Part shown: positions 22,096 through 45,679 of the stretch, one piece after another | How the letters are laid out: the number at the start of each line of letters is the position of its first letter | Position numbering within the stretch: position 1 is the stretch's first letter | From: Orientallactaga sibirica | Lineage: Eukaryota > Chordata > Mammalia > Rodentia > Dipodidae | Length of the DNA: 64,000 nucleotides | Direction of reading: 5' to 3' | Assembly: GCA_036365145.1 (NCBI GenBank) | Contig: JAEOAD010000031.1 | Coordinates: 12,992,001-13,056,000, forward strand | The notes under the pieces: generated by a model | The model's input: the letters and a program-made list of their open reading frames with translations, nothing else | Databases searched by the model: none | Told to the model about the DNA's origin: nothing | Translations under genes and position numbers: made by a program

Positions 22096-23577
22096 TCTCT
22101 TACAGAACCTAGAGCTCACCAGCCAGGCTAGACTACCTAGTCAGCAAGCCCTAGGAATCTGCTTAACTCTGCCTCCCTAGGGCTGGAATTAATAATGCAT
22201 GCCACTAGGCCTGGCATTTTGCTAGTCCTGGGGGGTCGAAACTTGGGTCCTGTGCTTGCACTTTACCCATTGGACCATCTCCCTGGCCCTTAACTTTATT
22301 TTTTAATTATATAAAATATTTACATGGAAGCCAGACATGGTGGCTCATGCCTTTAATCGCAGCCCTTAAGAGGCTGAAGTAGGTGAATTGTCATTATTTC
22401 GAGGAAAGCCTGGGGTACAGGGTGAGTTTCAGGTCAGCCTGAGCTAGAGTGAGACTCTGCTTCAAAAAAACAAAAATAGCAGGGCTTGGTGGCATGTGTC
22501 TTTAATCCCAGCAGAAGCAGATTTAGAAGGGTCACTGTGAGTTTGAAGCCATCCTGAGACTATGTACTGAATTCTAGGTCATCCAGGGCTAGAGTGCAAC
22601 CCTACCTCGAAAAAACAAAAACAAAAAAGCAAAAATAGAACTGGAGTGCTGGTGAGATGACTTAGCCGGTAAGGCTCATGCCTGTGAAGCCTAAGGACCC
22701 TGGTTTGATTCTCCAGGTCCCACGTAAGCAAGATGCACATGGTGGCGCATGTGTCTGGTATTCTTTTGCAGTGGCTAGAGGCCTGGCACGCCCATTCTCA
22801 CTCACCCTCTCTCTCTGTGTCTCTAATAAATAAAATAAAATAAAAATCTTTAAAAAAAAGTGCTGGAGAGATGGCTCAATGGTTAAGGCACTTGCCCTCA
22901 ATGCCTAACCCAATGATAGCCACAGAAAGCCAGATGCACAAGGTGGCACTGCATCTAGAGTTTGTTTCCAGTGGCTAGAGGCCCCAGTGCACCCATTCAT
23001 TCTCTTTCCCTCTCCTTACAAATAAATAAAAAAATATATAAAAAACAAACAAAAAAGCTTCACTACTAAAGAAAAAACAAAAATAAATAAAATAAAAGTT
23101 TGCCTGAAATCAGTGCTCCAAAGTCACACTGTAAAATGATGTGCACACAGAGAATCTTGCTTTCAATCTCTATTTCCCATCTGTGTTCTCTCCACCACCC
23201 TCATTTTAGGTCACTATTCTTAATGATTTTGAATTTATTATTCTATTGCTTATTTTGTATGTGCATACATGTGTTCATGTTTGTGAGTTGTGGGTGCTCA
23301 TGCCACAGCTTGTGTGTGGAGATTAAGGGCCTCACACCTTATTTGAGGCAGGGTTTCTCATTCTTGTTCACTGTTGAATTTGCCAGGCTAACTGGCCCAC
23401 GATCTTCTAGGAAATTCTCCTGTCTCTGTTTCCTACCTTGCTTTCTGTATGCAAGGATTATGAAAGACCCTCATAACTTCCATACTTTATGTGGGACCTG
23501 GAGTTCTGAAATCAGGTACTGAGGCTGAAACTGCAAATGCTTTAACCATTGAGACATATCCCCAGCCCCTCTATTGC

Positions 23578-23640
23578 TCCCTTCCTTCCTTCCTTCCTTC
23601 CTTCCTTCCTTCCTTCCTTCCTTCCTTCCTTCCTTCCTTT

Positions 23641-23700
<60 letters not shown>

Positions 23701-23704
23701 TTTT
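23578..23704. repeat. (TTCC)n followed by (TTTC)n
   Basis: About fifteen CTTC units run directly into about fifteen TTTC units without interruption, an all-pyrimidine + strand tract. Confidence 0.97.
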
Positions 23705-24059
23705 AGTTAACATACAGAATTTGAAAATATTTTTGTGGTATTTTTTTCGAGATAGGATCTTGCTCCAGCCATTATTTTTGTTTGTTTTCTTGAGGTAGAG
23801 TCTCAGTGTAGCCCAGGCTAACCTGGAAGTCACAGAAGACCTCCTACCTCTGCCTCCTGAGTGCTGGGATTAAAGGTATATTCCACCACACCTAGATTCT
23901 TTGTGGCATCTTTCTACTGTTGTTTTAGTTCATTTTCTCCCACCTACCCAGTACCCTTTCTCCCCCTTTGTAACCTCCCTGCCGTCTGTTTCCATGTCAC
24001 ATGTGTTCTTTTCCCTTCTCCCCCTTCTTTCTTGTCATCTCTCTTCTTGTCTGCTTTTG

Positions 24060-24690
24060 ACTACCATTCTACCTTTTTAGATTTTTTTAGATTTTACCAT
24101 GTGTGCTCCCTTTATATATAGATATTTGCATCTAGTGTCTGCTTATATATGAATGAGAACATGTAGTTTTGGGCTTTCTGAGTTTGAGTCACCTTGCTTA
24201 ATATATTTCTTTCCAGATCTGGCCCTTTTACTATAGATTTTGTGATTTGGTTTTTCTTTACTGCTGAGTAAAATTGTATTGTGTGTAAATGTGCTACATT
24301 TTCATTATTCATTCATCTGTTGATGGGCCAGTAGGCTGGTTCCATTTCCTAGCTATTGTGAATACAGCAGGAATAAACAAACATATGGGGCTGGAGAGAT
24401 GGTTCAGTGGTTAAGGCACTTGCCTGCAAAGCCTGAGGACCAGAGTTTGTTTCCTCAGTACCCATGTAAAGCCAGATGCAAGAGGTGGTGCATGTGTCTG
24501 GAGTTCATTTGCAGTGGCTCTAGGCCCTGGCATACCCATTCTGATCTCTCTCTATCTGCCTTTCTCTCTCTCAAATAGATATATACAAAATTTTAAAAAG
24601 CAATAAACATATATGAGCAAATTTGCTGTTGCAGAGTGTAGAAGTCTTAGGTTCTATGTAAGGCTAGGTATACCTTGGACATATGGCAAT
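24060..24690 (-). mobile_element. L1 3' region, antisense, split by a SINE
   Basis: The + strand carries 'ctgttgatgggccagtaggctggttcc' type sequence and 'ttcctagctattgtgaata', the reverse of the end of L1 ORF2 and 3' UTR. A B2-like SINE (24389-24598) interrupts it, with similar AATAAACAAACATATG and AATAAACATATATG sequences on either side. Confidence 0.75.
24389..24598 (+). mobile_element. B2-like SINE inserted in antisense L1
   Basis: It starts GGGGCTGGAGAGATGG and ends in an A-rich tail. It is flanked by imperfect copies of the L1 sequence it split, consistent with a target duplication. Confidence 0.78.
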
Positions 24691-25194
24691 ACTGTTTCTA
24701 ATTTTTGGTTGTGTTTTTTTTTCAAGGTAGGGTCTCAGTCTAGTCCAGGCTGGCCTAGAACTCACTCTGTAGTCCTAGGTTAGCCTTGAACTCACAGGGG
24801 TCCTCCTACCTCTGCCTCCCAAATGCTGGGATCAAAGGTGTGTGTCACCATGCCCAGATATGTTTCTAATTTTTTGAGAGAGATTGTTTTTTTATTTTTA
24901 TTTATTTGCAAGCAGAGAGAAAGAGAAAAGAGAGACAGATAGAGAGAATGGGCACACCAGGGCCTCTAGCCACTGCAAACAAACTCCAGACACATGTGCC
25001 CCTAGTGCATCTGCCTTACATGGATCCTGGAGAATCAAACCGGGGTCCTTTGGCTTCACAGGCAAACATCTTAACCGCTAAGCCATCTCTCCAGCCCTAT
25101 TTTTTTTTTTAATGCAAGTGTATATATGTGCATTGCTACTCACCTTGAGAAGAAAATATGGTACATGCTGTGTTCTGTACTTGACTTGTCTTCC

Positions 25195-25665
25195 ATTGGC
25201 AAGTACTCATGGTTCTTTTATTATTATTATTATTCTATAATTGTGCAGCATTCTACCTTGTACATGGATGTCAGTTCATCTGTTTTGTTTCCTGGTACTG
25301 AATATTTGGGTTGTTTTCAGTCTTGTCATCATAAATAAGGTCACAAAGAATAAATGTGGTCTAATGAAAACATGGTAACTCTTTGGATATAGCTCATCTT
25401 TGGATGAGAGGTTGCTGGGGAAATTGAATATGTACTTTGCTTTGGCATTGCTAGATTCTGTATGAGTCTTGTGCATTTTTGTTACCATCAGCAGATGTTT
25501 GCTAGTGCCTATTTACAAGCCTCATCATCAGAATATATTGTATGTTTGGAATTTTGCTAGCCTGATGAGAAATTGTATCACGTTAATCTTTTAGTAAATG
25601 AGGTTGTTTATCTGTTTGCAATTTGTTTTCTTTAAGTTGTCTATTCATATTTTGGCCATTTCCTT
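25195..25665 (-). mobile_element. Ancient L1 fragment, antisense
   Basis: It has the reverse L1 3' pattern: 'cagcattctaccttgta', then 'gaatatttgggttg', then 'ccatcagcagatgttt', then 'gtctattcatattttggcc'. It is strongly diverged. It continues past the SINE at 25668-25893. Confidence 0.55.
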
Positions 25666-25667
25666 TT

Positions 25668-25893
25668 TTTTTTTTTTTTTAATTTGAGAGAGACACAGAG
25701 AGAATGGGCGCACCAGCAGCCTCTCAGCTGCTGTAAATGAACTCCAGACGCATGTGCCCCCTTGTGCACACGTGCGACATTGTGCGCTTGTGACACTTTT
25801 GAGTCTGGCTAAACGTGCGACCTGGAGATTCGAACAGGCATTCGTAGGCTTCACAGGCAAGAGCCTTAACCGCTAAGCCATCTCTTCCACCCT
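25668..25893 (-). mobile_element. B2-like SINE inserted in ancient L1
   Basis: An antisense copy ends near CTTCCACCC. TGGCCATTTCCTTT on the left and TGGCCATTTTCTTT on the right are the likely target duplication, with one mismatch. Confidence 0.78.
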
Positions 25894-26662
25894 GGCCATT
25901 TTCTTTCGAGTATCAACTTTCCTCTTACAAACAAAGTAATACTATCTTGGTGATCTTACAGATTTCAACTTAGACACTGATTTATCAAAGTTTCTTGGTT
26001 TTATTTTCACTTCTAGGTTAATCATTTTACATCGAGTAGGGGGTAATTTTTATGCTACCCTTTATCATTTCAAATGTGTTAGATATTAACAAAATTCTGT
26101 AGTTGTTTGGTAGCAATGCTAGAAGGATAAATGTGAATCATCTTTTAAAACATTTGAGTTTTTCTACAACTCTCCTGGTGGGATTGGTAGGAAAGCAAAA
26201 GGAAAATATCTCACCATTAATGGACCTTCTTTATCTTCTTTTGAACAAAGAAGTATAAACAGGAAGATTAAATAACAAATACAAACATCTTTAAAAACAA
26301 ATTTTTTGAGGTTTGGTCTCACTCTAGCCCAGGCTGACCTGGAACTTAACTATGTAGTCCCAGGCTGGTTTCGAACTTACAGAAATCCTCCTACCTCTGC
26401 CTCCTAAGTCCTGGGATTGAAGGTGTATACCACCATACCCGGCTAAACATCAGTATATTTTTTAAAATATCCTAAATGTTAAAAACACAATTGTTTTAAA
26501 TTCATTTTATAAATATTAATAGAGAATTTTTTTGCCTCAGATTGTAACTTTAACCTAATTATAAGCTGGAGATTTTAGGGACTAAATTCAGGGTTTGGTA
26601 ATGAGTGATTTGTAAAACTATAACAGGTTTTCATTTAAGTAATGTGAAGTTTGTATCATTGA

Positions 26663-27120
<458 letters not shown>

Positions 27121-27558
27121 TGATGCTAGAGATTCCTCAAAGATTTGCTGTTTTATGCTAATTAATTTAATAATTGTTTTCAAGTGGAGGGATTGAATTA
27201 GATATTAATGTAACAGTAAATTCCCAGGATTTCTTTATCCTTGGAAATGTTGCCATCTTTAGTGGACTGTGGCACTGTTTTATAGGTAATAATAAAGGGG
27301 AAGATAATAGCCAGGTGAAATTGTGGGGAAACTACAGGAGAAATCTTAAAATTCTGGTATTTATTATAGGTCAGATCTCATTACAGCAAATACCAGGGTA
27401 AGTTTATTAATAATAAAAGTATTCCTGGGCCTCAGTTGTTGCCCCATTGTTTAAGAGTATATTGGAAACAACCATGTTTCAATTCTGCACACAGAGAATG
27501 AGTGTCACCTTGGTATTTTTTGTAGTGAAATTGAACTTACACTATGCTTCTCCCACAG

Positions 27559-27610
27559 AATTGAGCCTCCCACCCTATCTGTTGTAAGGAACAAGGCCAT
27601 GGTTAGAGCT
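27559..27610 (+). other. CHD2: Candidate cryptic/poison exon of CHD2 (unproven)
   Basis: TGCTTCTCCCACAG at 27545-27558 is a strong-looking acceptor. Donor-like GTAAGG (27584) and GTAAGC (27611) follow, giving 25- or 52-nt candidates. The intron is phase 0, so the second codon would be TGA. Inclusion would therefore truncate CHD2. Only splice motifs support this; no expression evidence is available. Confidence 0.25.
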
Positions 27611-27818
27611 GTAAGCAAGGAAAACTGACTGGATTCATTCCATGTTATGTTCTAGCAGAGCTTTTCCTGGCACATTAAATACTGCTCATGCCATCTAAGT
27701 TTTAGGAGGGTGACAGCACCCTGTGATAGCATTGAGACCAAATCCATTCTGGCCTAAGAGGTCCAGCCATGGTAGAAGGAACACACCGTGTCCTGGCAGA
27801 GCTCAGTGCTCTCCACAG

Positions 27819-27974
27819 TGCTCTAGGAAGCATCTCAATCTGAAACGAAGCTTTAACCTAGCTCCAGGGATTCCCTGCTCCTGGAAGGAGGAAATCCACG
27901 ACGGCTGGGATGCTCTAGCTGATGAAGCCACAAGCCCCTCCTACCTGAGTTGTTCTACCCTGTTAACAGCACAG
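27819..27974 (+). other. CHD2: Candidate in-frame cassette exon of CHD2 (unproven)
   Basis: GCTCTCCACAG (ending 27818) and CACAG|GTAGGA (donor at 27975) bound 156 nt, exactly 52 codons, with no stop in the phase required by this phase-0 intron. The encoded residues match no domain I recognise. It may be chance. Confidence 0.15.
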
Positions 27975-28203
27975 GTAGGAGCCAGTGGGAGAGCTGGATT
28001 TCTCCATCCCATTTTGTAAAATGAATGGCTCATGAGGGATTTTCAGTGACTGGGAGCCATGGACATGAGATAGGATCTGAGGCTTTAATCTGTGTTTTGG
28101 GTGGTTGGGAGGGAAGTACTGTGCTGAGTTGTTGTCTTTGCTTATCCTGATCCACTAACCGGCTGTGGGTGATGGCGGTGCTTCCCTTCCTTTCCTGTTG
28201 AAG

Positions 28204-28326
28204 ATTCTACCTGTGGAGACAGATAAGAAGCCCCAGGGGAAGCAGCTGCAGACCCGTGCAGACTACTTGCTGAAGCTGCTCAGGAAAGGCCTGGAGAAGA
28301 AGGGCACTGTGACCAGTGGGGAAGAG
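28204..28326 (+). CDS. CHD2: CHD2 window exon 11: end of SLIDE region
   Basis: This 123-nt exon (41 codons, phase 0 to 0) reads [40 protein letters not shown] and [22 protein letters not shown] is the last helix of the SLIDE-containing DNA-binding domain, followed by a basic linker. The acceptor is CTGTTGAAG and the donor GTGAGT. Confidence 0.97.
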
Positions 28327-33557
<5,231 letters not shown>

Positions 33558-34521
33558 TAGGTGCATAGATGTACTTAGGTGCATAGATGTGCCTTCATAG
33601 GTTTGAGCATTGGTATATCACTTTGGAAGTACATAGCTAATGATGTTTGAAAATGCTATATTTTGAACCAGTTTAATAAGATACCTTGTGCTCCTAGCAC
33701 AGTGTGAAGGGACCTCAGAGGCACTTAGAAATAGAACTGTTTACTGAGCTGACATTTATTGTATGTTTTCTATGTGCCAGCTCTTGAAGTAACTCATTAC
33801 TGTTACTTACAGATTTTTACATTTGAGTGGGAAAGATAGATAACTACATGGATTGTGTTAGTGCTTCTGCATCAGGACTGTTAAGATCCTGTGAGAAGGG
33901 GATTTGACCTATTCAGGAGATGTCAAGAAGACTTAGGGGATTAATGTGTGAACTGAGTTCTGAAAGGAATGGGAGAAGAGGGGAGGGATGAACATGCCAA
34001 GGTCAGGCAACATGTGGAACAAGTTGTATATGGTGCATTTGAGGAAGTAAGGAACGTCTTGGCTACATGTTAAAGCAGTGGGGAACCTGCTTCCATGCTG
34101 TGGTACTAAGAGATAGCTCCAGAAATGCAGTTCTTTTCCCTCATAGGAGGTTGGGAAGTGATGTGGAGAAAGTGAATGGACCAGGCCTTCCTTGGGGTGG
34201 GATAAAGCTGGTATGTTCTTAGGACCCCTTTAGCCCTTGCTCAGGATGCATATGTAGACTGCAATGTACTGCAGCCCTGGATCCCTTCCCTGGCACTCTG
34301 GGTTTTTTCCTGCCCACACTTGCACAAACCATACAGTTTAATTTAACAGTTCTTTGAAACTTGAAAATCATCCTGCCCTGAAGTATTGATTCAATCCTGT
34401 GTATTCTGTGTGTGTGTGTGTGTATCTATGCCAGTTTTCTTAATTTCTTTTTCCCCTGTGTACTCTCTTAGGGCAAGCATTATGGTTCCCCCCCCCTTTT
34501 TATATTTAATTTAATTTATTT

Positions 34522-34524
<3 letters not shown>

Positions 34525-34560
<36 letters not shown>
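34525..34560. repeat. (GA)n simple repeat
   Basis: About eighteen GA units lie within the left part of an antisense B2-like SINE; they correspond to its CT-rich tract. Confidence 0.93.
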
Positions 34561-34565
<5 letters not shown>

Positions 34566-35283
34566 CAGAAATAGGCAGGGAGAGAGAGAGAATGGCCACA
34601 CCAGGGCCTCCAGCCACTGCAAACAAACTCCAGATGCATGTGCCCCCTCATGCATCTGGCTTACATGGGTCCTGGATAATTGAATCTCGAACCAGGGTAC
34701 TTAAGCTTCAAAGGCAAGCGTGTAACTGCTAAGCCATCTCTCCAGCCTTCCCTTTGGTTTTTTGAGGTAGGATTTCATTCTAGCCCAGGCTGACCTGGAA
34801 TTCACTATGTAGTCTCAGGGTGGCCTCAAACTCACGGCAACCCTACCTCTGGCACCCAAGTGCTGGGATCAAAGGCATGCGCCACCACGCTCGGCTAAGC
34901 ATTGTGTTTTGTATAAAGTCCATTTAGATACGAGAATGGTCTCAATGAATGAGTGAAGTGAATAACTGAAGATACTCATTTGTTTCCCTATTCTTCCTTT
35001 GTCTACTGTTTGTAAATAGATAAAATGTTCTTATGGCACCAGAGTGCTGGGGATTGAATTTAGGGCCTTGCACATGCTAGGTAAGTACTTTATCATTGAA
35101 GTCCATTCCTGGCCCTTCTACAATATCGTCTTTAAAAATGCTTTCATGAGCCAGGCATGGAGGCGCACGCCTTTAATCCCAGCACTCAGGAGGCAGAGGT
35201 AGGAGGATTGCCATGAGTTCAAGGCCACCCTAAGACTACATAGTGAGTTTCAGGTCAGCCTTGACTAGAGTGAAACCCTACCT

Positions 35284-35334
35284 CAAAAAACAAACAAACA
35301 AACAAACAAACAAACAAACAAACAAACAAACAAA
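35284..35334. repeat. (AAAC)n tail repeat
   Basis: A perfect AAAC tetranucleotide run forms the tail of a sense B1 copy. Confidence 0.93.
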
Positions 35335-36224
35335 ATCTTTCATGAGCCAGGCTTGTACTTGTAATCTCCCCTACTCATATAGTTGAGGCAGTAGGATTGC
35401 TTGAGCCCTGGAATTCAAGGCCAGTCTGGGCATCATAGTAAGATTCTTGTCTCTTAAAGATGTGTAAAGTAGCTAGACCTGGTGGCACAGCCATGTATAT
35501 TCTCAGGAGGGTGAGGCAGGAGGATCATAAATTCAAGGACCGCCTTAGATAATTTAGTCTGACCCTGTCTGAAAATAAAAAAGTAAAAAAAGGGCTGAGG
35601 CAGTAGCTTAGAGGTAGAGAACTTGTATGTTGTGTACAAGGCTCAGGTTTAATCTTTAGTACTGCCAAAATGGATATGGTTGACACATGCTTGTAATCCC
35701 ACCATTGGGGAGCCAGAGGCAGAAAAATCACTGGTTCAAGCCTGGACTACATTGTGAGGTCCCCATTTCAAAAACAAAATAATTAAATCTAGTAATGCTT
35801 TTTTTTTTTTTGTCACATGTGCATTTACTCTTGGAGTTTTCTTTTGGTGCTATGGATACAGGGTAAAAACCTAGGGCCTTGTTTTCTGGCTTATGTTAGG
35901 TAAGAGCTCTACCAATGAGGTTACTCTAGAGTTGAATCTAGTGTTGTATAGTGAAACTTAAAAAATACTTCAAAAATGCAGAAATATATAGGAATTGCTG
36001 TAGTTACCTTGATACTTTGTCACTTAATAATTTGTGGCATGCTGAGCATTGTGAAATACTGATTGGTGGCTTATTTAATCTCTTTCATGTTTATTGGGTA
36101 TTCCATGTTTCCAATAGATTGCCTGTTTATATCCTTTGCCAAATTTGAGTAATTTAATTTCTTTCAAGGACTCCTTTATACATTTTTGGGTAGTTTTGTG
36201 CTTTTTTTTCAATTAAGGCTATAA

Positions 36225-36325
36225 TACTGTTTCATGTTTGATCTTCATAGTGGCCTTGTGAGGCATTACCATGGCCTTCTTGCAGATGAGGAAACAGAGC
36301 ATTCAGAGGGGCTAAGTCAGGTATT
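36225..36325 (+). mobile_element. MIR fragment
   Basis: 'atcttcatagtggccttgtgagg' type sequence is followed by 'gcagatgaggaaacagagca' and 'ggggctaagtcag', the MIR core in order. Confidence 0.75.
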
Positions 36326-36488
36326 AAAAAAGGTCCTAATATAATCAAGTATGGTGATGGCACACATACCTCAGGGTTTTCTGACTAATATTTATACTTA
36401 TTCCATTCCACTGGTGTTACTCACTTCTTCTTTAGTGGTTATGTAGCATGGGGGTGGGCTGTGTTCTCCGTCATGTTGGAATTATTAG

Positions 36489-42745
<6,257 letters not shown>

Positions 42746-42959
42746 GAACAAAAAAAGAAAGATGATATAATTGGTGGTAAGAAACCATTTCGACCAGAGG
42801 CCTCAGGCTCAAGCCGAGATTCTCTAATATCACAATCCCATACCTCACACAACCTTCACCCTCAGAAGCCTCATTTGCCTGCCTCCCATGGCCCGCAGAT
42901 GCATGGACACCCAAGAGATAACTACAACCACCCCAACAAGAGACACTTTAGTAATGCAG
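42746..42959 (+). CDS. CHD2: CHD2 window exon 17: C-terminal His/Ser-rich region
   Basis: This 214-nt exon reads [71 protein letters not shown] plus one base. [20 protein letters not shown] is distinctive for CHD2. The region is low complexity, rich in His, Ser and Pro, likely disordered. Donor GTAGGC. Confidence 0.96.
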
Positions 42960-43389
42960 GTAGGCCATTATGTGGGATTTTAAAGAAGTTCCAAAACCAC
43001 TAGTCATTATATTTTCCAAAGACTTCAGCGAGACCTTTGTGCTTAAAAAAAAAAAAAAAAAAAAAAAATTATTTATTTATTTATTTATGAGAGTGAGAAA
43101 GAGGCAGATAGATAGAAAGAGAGAATGAGCATTCCTGAGCCTCTAGCCACTGCAAACGAACTCCAGAAGCATGTGCCCCCTTATGCATCTGGCTTACATG
43201 AGTCCTGGAGAATCAAACCGGGGTCCTTAGGCTTCACAGACAAACTCCTTAACCACTAAACTGTTTCCCCAGCCCTAGACCTTTATGCTTTATTCTCCAA
43301 GATGTGCCTTCTCTTTTCTTGGTACAATAAAGCCTGAGATAAAGATTCAAAAGACTGTTATGCCAACTTTATTATTTTTTAATGTTGTT

Positions 43390-43909
43390 AATAATTTTTT
43401 TATTGACAACTTCTTTAATTGTAAACAATATCCCATGGTATTTCCCTCCCTCTCTCCACTTTCCCCTTTGAAACTTCACTGTCCATCATATCCCCTCCCC
43501 CTCTCAATCAGTCTCTCTTTTCAGTTTGATGTCATGATCTTTTCCTTCTATTATGATGGTCTTGTGTAGGTAGTATCAGGCACTGTGAGGTCATGGATAT
43601 CCAGGCCATTTTGTGTCTGGAGGAGTACGTTGTAAGAAGTCCTACTCTCGGGGCGGGAGAGGTGGCTTAGCGGCTAAGGCACCTGCCTGCTAAGCCTAAG
43701 AATGCTGGTTCCAATGTCCAGCGGTTCCAATCTCCAGGTCCCATGTTTAGCCAGATGCAAAGTGAGGCAAGGGCGCAATGCCACACTTGACCACAAAGGG
43801 GTGCACGCATCTGGATTTCGTTCACAGCAGCTGAGAGACTGCTGGCACGCCCATTTCTGTCTCCCTCTCCCTCTCTGTCTATCTCTCTCTGTCGTCTCTC
43901 TCCAAAAAA

Positions 43910-43956
<47 letters not shown>

Positions 43957-44300
43957 AAAGAAGTCCTACTCTTCCTTTGGCTCTTACATTCTTTCTGCCC
44001 CCCTCTTCTGCAATGGACCCTGAGCCTTGGAAGGTGGGTTTGAGATGTTTCAGTGCTGAGCACTCCTCTGTCCCTTCTTCTCAGCACTATGGTGCTTTCT
44101 GAGTCAGCCCAAGGTTGCCACCATCTGAAAAAAGAAGTTTCTCTAAACAAAAGTGAGAGTAGCATTAATATATGGGTGTGGACATTAAGAAAAGTGCTTA
44201 CTAGGCCGTTTGTGAGCATAGTATATACATTTAGCGAGACACCAGCAGACATTACACCCTTAGGTCTCATGACTACCCCTGTCATACATGTTATGCCAAC
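43390..44300 (-). mobile_element. L1 3' UTR, antisense, split by a SINE
   Basis: 43390-43648 and 43973-44300 align colinearly with 18362-18890: same T-rich terminus, same 'aggtcatggatatccaggcc' block, same 'aatggaccctgagccttgga' block. This copy extends further right (upstream in the element). Confidence 0.8.
43649..43957 (+). mobile_element. B2-like SINE with perfect 15-bp target duplication
   Basis: A full-length sense SINE with a long (AAAT)n tail is flanked by AAGAAGTCCTACTCT at 43634-43648 and 43958-43972. The uninterrupted L1 paralogue at 18362-18890 has this site once, which proves insertion. Confidence 0.93.
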
Positions 44301-44389
44301 TTAAATTAAGAAGACCATAGCTACCATCAACAAAAGGCAGAATGTAGTTTTATGAAAAAGTTGACATTCTGTGTGACAGGTGAACAGTT

Positions 44390-45200
44390 ACAACTGCTGC
44401 TATGGAAAGGAGCCTTGGGAGTAGATAATAATTTTTTAAAAAGCCAAATAGAAAAATGAACAACAGATAGTTAACAGTAAAAAGACAGCCTTTATTATGA
44501 GAGAATGTTTAGAATCCATATATCTGACCAAGGATGAATTTTTACAATATGTAAGGAATTCATTTCAGTAGCAAGAAAATAGCCTGATTAAGCAATGGAT
44601 GCGGGACATAAATAGTCATTCCTCAACTCTCTGATCCTTGGGAACTTCCAGTTGTGGGTGAGTTTTTCCCTCTGCTGGGCCTGAGGTGGCTCTGTCCAGG
44701 TCTAGCTGGGAGGTCCCCCTAGCCTTTACTCTCCAAATGGATTCTTATTTTTTTTTCTTTTCTTTTCTTTCTTTTTTTTTTCTTTTTTGAGGTAGGGTTT
44801 CAGTCTAGCTCAGACTGACCTGGAATTTATTATGTAGTCTCAGGCTGGCCTCAAACTCTCAGCAATCCTTCTACCTCTGTTTCCCAAGTGCTGGGATTAA
44901 AGGCATGGACCACCACACCCGGCTCCACATGGATTCTTTATCCCCTCCAGATCCCCACATGGCAGGAGGTCCTTGAAATTTCTTTTCTGTCTTTTCTTTC
45001 CCAGGCCCAGGTTTTCCCAGGCCCTCCACATGGGCTCTCTAGCCTTGTGGGTGCCTTTCCTTGGCTCTGTACTTCCCTCAATAAATATAATAATTTAACA
45101 ATTAAAAAAAATAGATATTTCTCAGTAGAAGGTGATCAGAGAAGAATTCTGAGATGTCTTAATTGAAGGTATAGACCTGAGAATGAAAGGAGGAAAGAGG
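44390..45200 (+). mobile_element. Ancient L1 (sense), split by a later insertion
   Basis: 44390-44620 has the L1 ORF2 pattern 'gaatccatatatctgaccaag' and 'gcaatggatgcgggacataa', and 45108-45200 resumes with 'tagatatttctcagtagaag'. An unrelated sequence interrupts it. Confidence 0.65.
44622..45107 (+). mobile_element. Unclassified retroposed sequence inside L1
   Basis: About 330 bp of single-copy-looking DNA ends with CCTCAATAAATATAATAA and an A-run, i.e. a poly(A) signal and tail. Similar 16-17-mers (AAATAGTCATTCCTCA on the left, AAATAGATATTTCTCA on the right) look like an aged target duplication. A B1 (44787-44924) has inserted within it. It could be a processed pseudogene 3' end or an unnamed nonautonomous element; I do not recognise the source. 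Confidence 0.5.
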
Positions 45201-45679
45201 TAAAAAAGGATTTTAGCTGTCTGCTTCAAGCTCAGTCAACAAATAAAAGTCTGATCCACAGTCCATACTCCATTCTGCATTTAGAACTAGGCAGCCCAGA
45301 AGCTGCCGAGTCTTTATTGAGGGACTTTTTTTTTTTTTTTTTTTTTTTTGGTTTTTCGAGGTAGGGTCTTGTTTTAGTTCAGGCTGATCTGGAATTCACT
45401 ATGTAGTTTCCGGGTGGCCTTGGACTCACAGCAGTCCTCCTACCTCCCAAGTGCTGGGATTAAAGGTGTGTGCCACCACGCCTGGCTTTGAGGGACTAAT
45501 TTTTATCCAGGGCCTTGCCCTCTGTGGTGTTCACCCTCTTACCTGTAACAACCTGTAAGTATGTGTTCAGTGTTCACAATTTATGTTTTCCCAAAATTTA
45601 ATTGTAAAACACCATAAGTCCAGTGAACATTTCCCTAGCTGCCATCTGGTCATGTTGCTGGTTTTATAGCTCAGAATTT

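Noticed and set aside
21868..22131. Open frames encoding Pro/Ser/Leu or Gly/Lys repeats
   Set aside because: Translations of the polypyrimidine microsatellite on both strands.
23471..23833. 120-codon frame with repeated KKERK units
   Set aside because: Translation of the TTCC/TTTC simple repeat and adjoining SINEs.
43674..44285. 203-codon minus-strand open frame
   Set aside because: It runs across a SINE and the L1 3' UTR it inserted into; no domain, purely repeat sequence.
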